This document shows, piece by piece, positions 19,090 through 27,088 of a stretch of DNA of 64,000 nt. The notes under the pieces are model-generated. The model was given only the letters and a program-made list of their open reading frames with translations. It made no database searches and had not been told where the DNA came from. The stretch's first letter is position 1. The number at the start of each line of letters is the position of its first letter. Where the stretch lies: contig NZ_FOVL01000001.1 in NCBI RefSeq assembly GCF_900115145.1, positions 1-64,000 on the forward strand, written 5' to 3'. Origin of the DNA: Salegentibacter flavus (GTDB lineage Bacteria; Bacteroidota; Bacteroidia; Flavobacteriales; Flavobacteriaceae). Position numbers and translations under genes: made by a program.

Positions 19090-19464
19090 ATTCAGCATAT
19101 AATTATCCCGGGTTATAGATCAGCATTTTCAAGTATTTCTTTTTTCATCCAGAGGATTTTCCTTTTGACGGTGAATTAGAAAAAGATGTAGATCAGGATG
19201 AAAGATGGTTTTCTGCTATTTATTTTTTGATTCAGAATCCAGAAAATTGAACATAAAAAAGGCGGATTATTCATCCACCTTTTTTGCCCCAAATCTACCA
19301 TGAACTTAACCTACTTATGTTATGGTCTTGCGAACATAAGAAGAAAAGAGGCGCTGCAAAAAACTTTCAGCCCAATAACTTAAATACTTGGTGAATGCCT
19401 TCTTTGGAAAATTATTTGTAGGAAAATTCTTATATTCAGGAATAGTCCACAACATTTAGGAATG
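19090..19464. repeat. Long direct repeat, copy A (outside the island's left att copy)
   Basis: This stretch matches 48004-48303 closely over its whole length, apart from 73 bases (between two TAGATCAG octamers at 19116 and 19189) that are missing from copy B. It begins with a short coding remnant that reads HPEDFPFDGELEKD...RWFSAIYFLIQNPEN and stops at 19250. It continues through a strong hairpin and a conserved non-coding part. This copy lies just left of the left att copy. Confidence 0.85.
19255..19286. terminator. Hairpin terminator inside repeat copy A
   Basis: AAAAAAGGCGGAT and ATCCACCTTTTTT form a 13-bp stem with one mismatch over a five-base loop. The same hairpin, slightly changed, is at 48093-48124. 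Confidence 0.7.
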
Positions 19465-19500
19465 ATCCTTTATTGTCACCATTTTGTTACTCAAAAAAGA

Positions 19501-19571
19501 AAAACCCCATAAACAGTGAAGTTTATGGGGTTTTGGCTTCATTTGAAGTCTTAAAAGTACTCGAGGCGGGA
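19501..19571. repeat. Left attachment repeat (att copy with 3' end of tRNA-Leu)
   Basis: This 71-base stretch is identical to 49745-49815 except for one base (G19518 versus A49762). It contains the tRNA-Leu terminator hairpin (AACCCCATAAAC ... GTTTATGGGGTT) and, at 19558-19571, the last 14 bases of the tRNA (complement of TACTCGAGGCGGGA). After 19571 the similarity stops abruptly. This is the duplicated target of an integrase acting at the tRNA 3' end and marks the left end of the island. Confidence 0.9.
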
Positions 19572-20105
19572 GTGTTTAGAATCCCTGTTATCCCGTATTT
19601 ACAAAGTATTTCGGTTAGGAGGTTTTGGAGTGCCTCCGAATTAGACACCTTTAACTTAAAATTAACTATTCGAAATGTTCGAGAATAGGCTTTTCCAAAA
19701 AATTTAGATTCATTTTCTTACCACTATACCTAAATCTTTAAAGGTGAAAACCTTGAATATCGGGTTTTAATTGATCGAATTGGTTATTATACAATGGTTT
19801 ATACGACTTCCAGTTTTTTCTAAAAGCAATAATTTGTCCAGTTTTTTCTAAAAAAAACTGGACAAATTTCAATTCCTTATTGATTCGTTCTTCCAGTTTA
19901 GAAGCAGCCTCGTAGATAAAGTCGTTGTTCCAATACATTGTTCGTTGTGTTCATTATTTTAAAGTGTTCAGTGACAATGAACATTCAATTATAATGAACA
20001 TTAATTAAAATAAAGAAGAATAAATAGTTTTGTTAGCTTTCTCTCCAAACCTTTTGCGCCTCTAAGTTAGTTACAGCTTGGCGATTTCCGCCTCTGTTTT
20101 TATTC
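19572..20105. other. Left end of the island, no intact gene
   Basis: The only open stretch is 19738-19938 on the minus strand (66 codons from ATG, MYWNNDFIYEAASKLEERIN...). It resembles nothing I recognise and has no partner, so I treat it as a possible remnant. A short inverted repeat (CCAGTTTTTTCT ... AAAAAAACTGG, about 19842-19862) lies within it. Confidence 0.4.
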
Positions 20106-20448
20106 CTAAGCCTCCGCTGCCCCCTCTGCCTGTTCAATGACTCCCTTTGGCAAATTATCCAGTTCAGAGAACGGCAGATTACCCCGTAATTCCTTTTTCA
20201 CTGCCAGGCGAATGGCGGCGCGGGCATCTTCTTTTTTGGTCCAATCGAGCTGGAGGTTTTTCTTGATAAAGTCTACTACTTTATGCACCAGGTCCTGGAT
20301 AGGTCCGGTTTGGTTGAGCAATTTTTCGTTGGCAGACAAGAGGTCATAGAATGCCAGTTCATCTTCGGTTAAACCAAGTTGTTTGGTCCTGATGTCATCT
20401 TGTTGGAATTCATTTGCGAGGTCGAGGAGGTGTTTTATCGCTGCGGAT
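20106..20448 (-). pseudogene. hsdR: Remnant of type I restriction subunit HsdR (C-terminal end)
   Basis: On the minus strand about 113 codons read without interruption as the end of an HsdR protein: IKHLLDLANEFQQDDIRTKQ, GLTEDELAFYDLLSANE, DLVHKVVDFIKKNLQLDWTKKE and the closing LPFSELDNLPKGVIEQAE. The family has over 900 residues; the motor and nuclease domains are absent, and the sequence upstream of 20448 does not continue in any frame. The ATG-like start at 20339 (a TTG) is not real. No HsdM or HsdS is nearby. Confidence 0.75.
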
Positions 20449-20606
20449 ATTCACTAAAATAATGATGTATAGGTGAAAATTGAAGGGACACAAGCAATAC
20501 TAAATTCATTTAATAAAACTAAGTGTATTGTTGAATAACTATCCGATTTTTTAATAGCTTCTTGAAATGATAACATTATAGATGAATTTTTTAAACCATT
20601 TCAGCT

Positions 20607-20640
20607 AAGGTCTCGTATAAAATAATGCGAGCTGGCGTGA
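20607..20640. repeat. Boundary-type repeat shared with 31630-31668
   Basis: The stretch starting GGTCTCGTATAAAATAATGC and ending GAGCTGGCGTGA matches the one at 31630-31668 (GTCTCATATAAAAATAGCGC, then GAGCTGGCAAGCGTGA) with few changes. Both lie in otherwise empty sequence at module edges. The rest of 20449-20700 shows nothing else. Confidence 0.5.
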
Positions 20641-20699
20641 GTAATTAGTAATATTTTCTTTTAACAAGTTTCGTTCATTTGTAGCTTTCGTTAGAAACC

Positions 20700-21010
20700 G
20701 TCTCTTTAATTTCTCTATTTCTCTTTTGAAACTCCACCCTAACAGCAGTTCCAATAACATTGATTTTTCTTTTCATGAGATTTCATCCAAATCGATTTTT
20801 ATCCCAATATTGCATTGCCTCCAATATTGGTTGCTTTTAGCTTTAATTTATCTAAACCAACTTTATATATTTTCTCAAGTTTATTTCGATATGTACCGGA
20901 AAGACCACCTAAAAGATCGGTAAATGATGCCCCAAAATCAGAAAAGAAATTGGTCCCTACTACTACATTAACTGATACCAAATCTAACAATAGGATCTTG
21001 GATCAAAGTT
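20700..21010 (-). pseudogene. Frameshifted YbjQ/UPF0145-family gene remnant
   Basis: The minus strand encodes LDLVSVNVVVGTNFFSDFGA, then SFTDLLGGLSGTYRNKLEKI and LKATNIGGNAILG, the pentamer-forming YbjQ (UPF0145) fold. After ILG a stop appears in frame. The family's next strand (IKIDLDEIS) follows in one frame and the last (KINVIGTAVRVEFQK) in a third. Two frameshifts thus break a gene of about 100 codons, and the N-terminus before LDLVS also lacks a good start. I call it decayed. Confidence 0.6.
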
Positions 21011-21047
21011 TACACAGCAATAAATATTTTAAAATCGTAAAAGAAAA

Positions 21048-21686
21048 TTAATTTTGAATAAAATCGACTTCCGGTAGATGAGTGCTAAGAGGTTCTTCGG
21101 GGATATAGGCTTCCCTTATTTTTGATTTTATAGCACCTAAAATTAATTTTTGCCACTTTTTTTTAGAAGATTTAGGTAGTTCAATCCAGGTATTAGTTCC
21201 GTCTTCTTTAGTAAACCATCGAACTTCAAAATGCCAGAAATTAGAATTGGTTGGACAATGACATACCCTTGATACACTTAAATGATCAGATTTATCACCT
21301 TTTTTATATGGAATTTTAATCCCTTCAACGGCGTCTACTGGTAAAACAAAAAAACCAAATTCATCCTCATTTAGAAAATCTATATCCAATTTCGGCTCAT
21401 CCGGAGAGCTAGTAAAATCCCAATTAGAGTTATAATATTCTTGTTTTTCTCCAACTATTTTAATTCCCAGATGTTCAACTTTATATTGCCCTAATAAATT
21501 GGTTGAATAATCAACCAAATTTTTACTTTGGTCAACTATGGTTTCATCACTTAAAAGTTGTGTTGATGAATTAATAAGAACATTTGAGAATGTTTTACGT
21601 AGAAGATGTTTATCAAGAATTTTCTTTAATTCAATTTTCTTATACTGTTGTTTCGGTAAGAGAATATCGGGATATTGAAGAATCAT
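21048..21686 (-). CDS. Unknown protein, third gene of the TIGR04255 operon
   Basis: This 212-residue soluble protein has no signal peptide or membrane span. The N-terminus is basic and helical (LLPKQQYKKIELKKILDKHLL); the second half is beta-rich with NSNFWHFEVRWFTKEDG followed by a lysine-rich KSSKKKWQKLILGAIKSKIRE helix and an acidic-aromatic end. I do not recognise the family. Its start overlaps the end of the previous gene by 47 bases, so the two are translationally linked. Composition is AT-rich like the rest of the island. Confidence 0.7.
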   Translation of the reverse strand: MILQYPDILLPKQQYKKIELKKILDKHLLRKTFSNVLINSSTQLLSDETIVDQSKNLVDYSTNLLGQYKVEHLGIKIVGEKQEYYNSNWDFTSSPDEPKLDIDFLNEDEFGFFVLPVDAVEGIKIPYKKGDKSDHLSVSRVCHCPTNSNFWHFEVRWFTKEDGTNTWIELPKSSKKKWQKLILGAIKSKIREAYIPEEPLSTHLPEVDFIQN

Positions 21687-22230
21687 TTTGATGGATTAAT
21701 TTTAATAAAGATGTTGTTTCTCTAGGCAGGATTGATTCTAAATGCCGTATTGATTCATCAATATTCCCCATTTGGGAAAGAATATGTTCATTATCCTGAT
21801 AAGCATTTACAACTACATCATAACCTCGAGAATTATCTTCTTTATTATCCTTATCAAAGAAAATTTCTAAGTGGGTATTAACTCCAGCTATTTTAGAGAA
21901 AATAAATAATGAATCCGAAGATGTTAATTCCACTCCCATAAATGAAGGGTTTAGCTTTATTAATTTAGAAATCGAATAAATAAATTTCTCAATTAAATTT
22001 TCTTTCGAAACCACATCTATAAACCATTTTTTTTTGTCTAGTTCGTAGGAGAAATCCGAAACCACCTTTTTTAGTATTTTTTCAATATTAAAAGGATAAT
22101 TCAAAAAACTTCCAGAATGATAGAACAGTTGATCTAAAGACAAGGGTGTACTTGACCTTGAAGACCTTCTATAACTATCCTCTGTAAAACGATTAGAATG
22201 TATATTTGCTGAATTGAGTAAGGTTTCCAT
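21640..22230 (-). CDS. Unknown protein, second gene of the TIGR04255 operon
   Basis: This 196-residue soluble protein has a serine/arginine-rich N-terminus (DSYRRSSRSSTPLSLDQL), a helical middle (KKVVSDFSYELDKKKWFIDVV), and a beta-rich end with GVELTSSDSLFIFSKIAG and DKDNKEDNSRGYDVVVNAY. I cannot place it in a family. The stop of the TIGR04255 gene is one base upstream of its ATG, and its own end overlaps the third gene, which makes a tight three-gene transcript. Confidence 0.7.
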   Translation of the reverse strand: METLLNSANIHSNRFTEDSYRRSSRSSTPLSLDQLFYHSGSFLNYPFNIEKILKKVVSDFSYELDKKKWFIDVVSKENLIEKFIYSISKLIKLNPSFMGVELTSSDSLFIFSKIAGVNTHLEIFFDKDNKEDNSRGYDVVVNAYQDNEHILSQMGNIDESIRHLESILPRETTSLLKLIHQNDSSISRYSLTETTV

Positions 22231-22231
22231 A

Positions 22232-22960
22232 CTAATAGACTGGATTTAATTCATTTAAGAAATCTTGGTTAAGCAATGAAAAAAAGACAGATTTTTGTTT
22301 AAAATGACAATCATCTATTGTTTTCATTAATTGCCCAATATCTTTAATTTCAAAATTTTGTTTTATTACATCAATATCTATTAATGAAATGGATGTAATT
22401 GGTGCTTGTTTTTCCTTTGTTATATTAACAGGTAAATTAGAAGTTAAATTCAAAGAGATTGAATACCCCTCATCTCGCCATTTTAGATTTGATGTACTAG
22501 TATCAATTTCTGTACCCGGAAATGATTGATCATAACCAAATTTAACTTTATCTAATATATCAATATTTTCAAACTCACTGATATATCTAATCCCTACCCT
22601 ACTAAATGAATTTATATTATTCGCATCTATAAGGATCCTCAGAACATTTTCAATCAACTCCCTATATTTGGTCCAACCAATATAAGAAGAAATAGTATTA
22701 AAGGTTAAAGAATGATTTGGATGAATTTGAATTTTCACTTGATCATTAGGTCCTACAAATAAATGTGTCGGATTAAAATTAATTTGCTGCCCATTAATTT
22801 TAGATTGTTCTTGAAAAGGGGTTACATACCTGAATCCATTATTAGTAAGGGTCTTATGAACATACCCTATTAATATTTCATAAGACAAATCTGAACTATA
22901 AAATACTTGCATTAAAGCATCCTTTATTCTGTCAGGCTCTATTTTTATTGGAATTTTCAT
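22232..22960 (-). CDS. TIGR04255-family protein
   Basis: This 242-residue protein matches the sporadically distributed TIGR04255 family. It has the typical SFSRVGIRYISEF block near residue 117, NHSLTFNTISSYIGWTKYRELIENVL before it, and a C-terminal helix with FFSLLNQDFLNEL. Members are patchy across bacteria and often lie in defence or mobile regions with one or two unrelated partner genes; their function is not known. It is the first gene of a minus-strand operon with two unrecognised proteins. Confidence 0.75.
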   Translation of the reverse strand: MKIPIKIEPDRIKDALMQVFYSSDLSYEILIGYVHKTLTNNGFRYVTPFQEQSKINGQQINFNPTHLFVGPNDQVKIQIHPNHSLTFNTISSYIGWTKYRELIENVLRILIDANNINSFSRVGIRYISEFENIDILDKVKFGYDQSFPGTEIDTSTSNLKWRDEGYSISLNLTSNLPVNITKEKQAPITSISLIDIDVIKQNFEIKDIGQLMKTIDDCHFKQKSVFFSLLNQDFLNELNPVY

Positions 22961-23099
22961 CTTACAACAAATATATAAACTTTATAATAGTAACTATGTT
23001 TAAGAAATCTTATAAAATTACACTTTAATCTCTAAATACCTTTTAAAGGACATTCAAGAAGTTTTCAATTAATATTATTACACGTATTTCTAGTCGTTC

Positions 23100-24218
23100 C
23101 TATCTATTTTTAGAATAGAGGTTTAATTTTCTAATTGGTTCTTTAAAAGCGTTCTCCATTCTTACTGAAGAATCTATTAAGAATTCATTGATAGTAGGCC
23201 AATCAGTTTCTTCAAAATAGCTTAAACCATCTAATTGATCTTTGATACGACAAGTAACGTTTTCATCCATTCTTTCCCAGGTCAATTCACCTCCATAATC
23301 AGCTTCAATTTGGTCCTTCATCTTGTAAATGAAATCAAATAGTTCTTTATTCTCCTCTTTGCTACCGCGATTAAAAACAATCTCACTTCTGCAGTAATTA
23401 CTACTTACTACTAAATTTAAGCTAACGCCACTCATCCCAATCCCTTTACCAATCCAACTCTCTTTTGAGGGGGAATTGTTGGAGAAAAGGTTATTCTTTG
23501 AATTGCTATAATTAATGAAGTTCTCCCAGAATTTTAATCTGACGTGATGCCTGTTTTTTAATGTTTCCTGCACCTCAATTTCTTCCTGGGCTTTGGTGGA
23601 AATACTGATGGCAAAATCTTCTGTTTCCTTCGTGGGTAGAATCTGTTCTACATTTAAGAATAGTTGTTCATCATACTCGAATGGAGTGACCTTAAAACAT
23701 TGAAGACGGATTTTAAAGTTCAATAACCATAGAACAGATGAAGTTACTTCTTTTCTAAAGTTTGCCGCTACCAAAATTAATCGCTGGGAATTTAAGCCTT
23801 GATTTAATACAATTTCGCTTATATCTTTTCCCTCAAAGAAATCACATAACTTATCCTGTGCAATTGCAGATGAGCCTAAATAGTCCTGATAAATTTTAAT
23901 AATATCCTGTTTGGTCAAACTGGCACAATACGAAGCATATTTAATGGCCTGCCAGGTGACATCTTTTCCGGAATCATCTAGTTTATTCTCGATTACTACG
24001 ATGTTGCCAAGTTTATCCAAGGCCAATAGATCAAGCCTTTCATTTGTTTCTGTAAAACCACAAAACTCTTTCTGAATTATTAATAATTCCTCACCAAGAG
24101 ATGCCGGGTTATTTGCGATCCATTCTTGTAAATGATCCCTTTCTCTAAATCTTAATTCAGTGAAAGTCTTTTGTTTAAGTTTGGTTATTCGGTTACTATT
24201 TTTGTCGATTAAGTACAT
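23100..24218 (-). CDS. DUF4268 protein with an N-terminal PD-(D/E)XK nuclease-like domain
   Basis: This 372-residue protein has an N-terminal domain with ERDHLQEWIANNPASLGEEL and RLDLLALDKLGNIVVIENKLDDS, giving Asp63 and Glu77-x-Lys79 of a PD-(D/E)XK nuclease core (NucS/UPF-type). The C-terminal ~130 residues match DUF4268 (HHVRLKFWENFINYS, ...GVSLNLVVSSNYCRSEIVFN, ...LTWERMD). Such proteins are common near restriction-modification genes. It stands alone with an intergenic gap on each side, so it may act by itself. Confidence 0.8.
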   Translation of the reverse strand: MYLIDKNSNRITKLKQKTFTELRFRERDHLQEWIANNPASLGEELLIIQKEFCGFTETNERLDLLALDKLGNIVVIENKLDDSGKDVTWQAIKYASYCASLTKQDIIKIYQDYLGSSAIAQDKLCDFFEGKDISEIVLNQGLNSQRLILVAANFRKEVTSSVLWLLNFKIRLQCFKVTPFEYDEQLFLNVEQILPTKETEDFAISISTKAQEEIEVQETLKNRHHVRLKFWENFINYSNSKNNLFSNNSPSKESWIGKGIGMSGVSLNLVVSSNYCRSEIVFNRGSKEENKELFDFIYKMKDQIEADYGGELTWERMDENVTCRIKDQLDGLSYFEETDWPTINEFLIDSSVRMENAFKEPIRKLNLYSKNR

Positions 24219-24371
24219 TTTCTTGTAATTAGAGGCTCAAATTTTAACTTTATAAATATAGATTATCTAGTGCGAAGCGAGGGAGCCGTCTCACCGGTTT
24301 AATTTTTACACTTGTTTAAAAATGAAACAGAATATTTGGTTAAAAGGAAGGGAAATTTATTCATTAGAGAA

Positions 24372-24851
24372 TTAATTTCTATACCAGTCAGGTTGAATCG
24401 ACCATATTGCAAACGAACTAACAAGTCTATCATAGTTATCATAAATTGCAATTTTAAGCCTTTGGTCTTTTGAACTTTTAATAATATTATAAATCGTAGA
24501 ATAGGAGTCAAAATTAATTCCACCTTGTTCGGTTTTTAATCCTTCTTTTGAAGTAGTTATATCGCCGGACTCATCTTTTATTTTTATGGTGTTTCCTGTT
24601 TTAAATCTTATTAAACTTCCGTCAGAATCCATTCTATAAATTCTTAAGTAGTCAGGAGTTAACTCCAATGCAGCTTGAACTTGGTAATCAGGCGCTTCAT
24701 ATGCACCATAATAATATTCGTAATTCTTGAAATCACCAAAATCATCAGTAGCTATTTCTTGCTCCCAATGGTTATAACTTTTTTGCTGTGCGAATGTATT
24801 CAGGGTAATAATCAATAAAAAAAATAAAAAAAATTTGGAATAAGATTTCAT
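24372..24851 (-). CDS. Secreted protein of unknown function
   Basis: This 159-residue protein has a clear signal peptide (MKSYSKFFLFFLLIITLNTFAQ). The mature part is acidic and aromatic (NYEYYYGAYEAPDYQVQAAL) and then beta-rich with LTPDYLRIYRMDSDGSLIRFK, ending SIQPDWYRN. It is probably periplasmic. I do not recognise a family. The gene is single, with AT-rich flanks. Confidence 0.55.
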   Translation of the reverse strand: MKSYSKFFLFFLLIITLNTFAQQKSYNHWEQEIATDDFGDFKNYEYYYGAYEAPDYQVQAALELTPDYLRIYRMDSDGSLIRFKTGNTIKIKDESGDITTSKEGLKTEQGGINFDSYSTIYNIIKSSKDQRLKIAIYDNYDRLVSSFAIWSIQPDWYRN

Positions 24852-24950
24852 AACTTAATTAATTTAAAAATTTTTAATCTACGCTGGTTTCAAATCATAT
24901 AACTTGAAGTTCAAGGCGCCGGCTTGATCATTTCACACCAATAAATCAAA

Positions 24951-25391
24951 TTAGCTATTATCGGTTTTCTTATTAGGAAAATGAATTATGTCATTTGGAT
25001 CTATTTTTTGTTCTTCTCCTAATAGATGAATACGAACTGCTCCAAGGATTTCTCTCGTGGATTTAGCAGTTGGTTTATGATTAAGCAAATCACTTAAATC
25101 TTCAGCTATACCCTTTGGCAGCCATAAAAACGCTTCAAAGCTTAATTTATTTAAATGCTTATGATCTTCAGGAAAGGACAACCATTCCGCCATTACTTCT
25201 GCTATTAAAGCTGCTTTTGTCCTAGTACTTATTATATTCTTGTAATCCTCCAATTGGCGGTCATAAGTATGTTTTATGGAATATTGGATTTCTTTCATTA
25301 TCCAAAATTTAAATAGAACATAAATCAGACCTGCCAGAGGTATAAAAAGCACCCCGGCCAATTTTAGTATATCATAAAATTGCATATTCAT
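24951..25391 (-). CDS. Single-span membrane protein of unknown function
   Basis: This 146-residue protein has one N-terminal membrane span (LAGVLFIPLAGLIYVLFKFW) followed by a helical cytoplasmic part (KHTYDRQLEDYKNIISTRTK, AALIAEVMAEWLSFPED, GIAEDLSDLLNHK). The design, one anchor plus a helical soluble domain, is common among accessory and effector genes in defence islands, but no family is recognised. It is followed by the HEPN/DUF262 pair upstream on the same strand. Confidence 0.55.
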   Translation of the reverse strand: MNMQFYDILKLAGVLFIPLAGLIYVLFKFWIMKEIQYSIKHTYDRQLEDYKNIISTRTKAALIAEVMAEWLSFPEDHKHLNKLSFEAFLWLPKGIAEDLSDLLNHKPTAKSTREILGAVRIHLLGEEQKIDPNDIIHFPNKKTDNS

Positions 25392-25477
25392 AAATTTTCA
25401 GTACTTAATTGATAAAACATCAATTTCCCAATCATCCTCCAACGACCTATAAACTATGATGGTTATAAATATTTATA

Positions 25478-25942
25478 TTATTTTTTAATAATATCTACTA
25501 ATATTTTACTTACCTCTTTAATATCACCATAATATCTAGCCATATCAAGATAAGTTATACTATCTTGATTCCCGTGGGCAATATTATTTCTGTTGGAAAT
25601 TACTGAATTCATTGAGCTTTTCTGCTGGTCAGAAACCTTCTCTTCAAATTCATTACTCCATTCCGAATTGAATTCGGATAATAAATTTTTCAATCTTTTG
25701 AAATCTAAATTTGTAATGTACTTTGTCCTTTTACCAATATAATTTTTCACTGGTTGTGGAGAGGATCCATCACAGAAATTCGCAATTAAAATTCGAACCA
25801 CATTTTCTAAATATCCAGAAGTTCTAACACATAAATATCTTGAAAGATGAGCCTTATTAATTTCACCATCTTCAATTTGGGAAACTTCGGAAAATAATTG
25901 ATCTAATTGCTTTTCATAAATTTTAAGCTTATAAAAACTCAT
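25478..25942 (-). CDS. RiboL-PSP-type HEPN protein
   Basis: This 154-residue all-helical protein has the HEPN catalytic pattern R-x4-H in NRNNIAHG (Arg118, His123), preceded by the long helix DQQKSSMNSVI. The spacing and the N-terminal SRYLCVRTSGYLENVVRILI helix match the RiboL-PSP-HEPN group. HEPN proteins of this kind are commonly RNases. Its ATG is at 25942, where the stop of the DUF262 gene upstream also ends, so the two genes overlap by one base and are translated together. Confidence 0.8.
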   Translation of the reverse strand: MSFYKLKIYEKQLDQLFSEVSQIEDGEINKAHLSRYLCVRTSGYLENVVRILIANFCDGSSPQPVKNYIGKRTKYITNLDFKRLKNLLSEFNSEWSNEFEEKVSDQQKSSMNSVISNRNNIAHGNQDSITYLDMARYYGDIKEVSKILVDIIKK

Positions 25943-27018
25943 TATTTCAGGTCTTTAAAGGCTTTAATGGCTAAATCAATACGTGACTCAACATTTTTTT
26001 CATCAGATGTCCCTCCTTGAACAATTGAGATAAAATCCTTATTGGCTACCAAATCATTATAAGCTTCGACAAACTCAGCCCTATTTTCTATATCTCCAGA
26101 TTTTAATCTTTCTGCAACTCCAATAGAAATGGCATCAAAAGCTCCTAGATTTAAATTTCTTTTTATTCTAAAAGGCTTATTTCCAATCGACTTTGTTATA
26201 AAATCATAAGTTGAAGTAAATGTTTGAATAAAATCCTCTTTTGGGATTTTATCTAAATTTTGGTGTTTTGACATAAACGAATTTAGAAAACCTTTCAATG
26301 GTTTTTCATAATGTTCCCGATCATATAGAAGTGAAAAAAACCTTAAAATGAGTTCTTGCTCTTTTAATCTTTGATCAGGTTTTTTTCCAAAAATTGACCT
26401 CCAAGAATGCTGGCCTACTAAATCATTTAGTAATTCATTGAATTCGCCATAATAAATACAAGCTCGAATTTCTTGAGGCTTTAAATCTCTACCTCCAGAA
26501 TTTAATCTTTCAAAAATTTGGTAAACACTACTTTCATCTTCATCAGGCTCATCTTGTCGAACTATTGTTGCGTGAATAATTGAATCATCCAACCTTAATC
26601 TATCAGGAGCTTTTAATGTATTATATGTTCTGCCAAGTAAATCGTCTTGGACATTTTGCAATTTAAAAGGAGTTTGTTGAAAATAGCCTGTATAGAAATA
26701 ATATAAACTCATTAATCGTTGCTGACCATCAACCACAAGTAATCTATTAGTATCTTTTTCTTTCGATAGAAATATTCCTGGAACAGGGAGACCTAATATT
26801 AAAGATTCTATAAATTTGGAAGCTTCATTTATACTCCAAACATACTGTCTTTGAAAGGGAGGAATAAAAATTACCTTATCTTTTATTCGTTTCATTAAAC
26901 TATCTATGGGGTAATCAGCTCCATAACTAGTTATTACATATCTGAAATCAATACTTTCATTTTCAGTTTCGTCATCAAAATTGAAAAGTAAAGGTTGTTC
27001 TAAATTTATATCATTCAT
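25942..27018 (-). CDS. DUF262 (GmrSD-like) protein
   Basis: This 358-residue protein has the DUF262 ParB-like core: FIPPFQRQYVWS near residues 52-62, LPVPGIFLSKE, and DGQQRLMSLYYFY near residues 97-109, followed by FERLNSGGRDLKPQEIRACIYYG. DUF262 is the NTP-dependent domain of the GmrS/GmrSD type IV restriction enzymes and of BrxU; this protein has no DUF1524 HNH nuclease domain. The nuclease activity, if any, would come from the HEPN partner that overlaps its stop codon. Function as a pair is an inference. Confidence 0.85.
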   Translation of the reverse strand: MNDINLEQPLLFNFDDETENESIDFRYVITSYGADYPIDSLMKRIKDKVIFIPPFQRQYVWSINEASKFIESLILGLPVPGIFLSKEKDTNRLLVVDGQQRLMSLYYFYTGYFQQTPFKLQNVQDDLLGRTYNTLKAPDRLRLDDSIIHATIVRQDEPDEDESSVYQIFERLNSGGRDLKPQEIRACIYYGEFNELLNDLVGQHSWRSIFGKKPDQRLKEQELILRFFSLLYDREHYEKPLKGFLNSFMSKHQNLDKIPKEDFIQTFTSTYDFITKSIGNKPFRIKRNLNLGAFDAISIGVAERLKSGDIENRAEFVEAYNDLVANKDFISIVQGGTSDEKNVESRIDLAIKAFKDLK

Positions 27019-27088
27019 ACATTTAAAATTATACCTAATTCGTTTTAATACCCTAAATATACCAGGATCCTACAATCCTTTATCTTGA

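Noticed and set aside
19738-19938. 66-codon open frame at the left island end
   Set aside because: No family, no partner and a simple-sequence stretch in the middle; kept only as a possible remnant.
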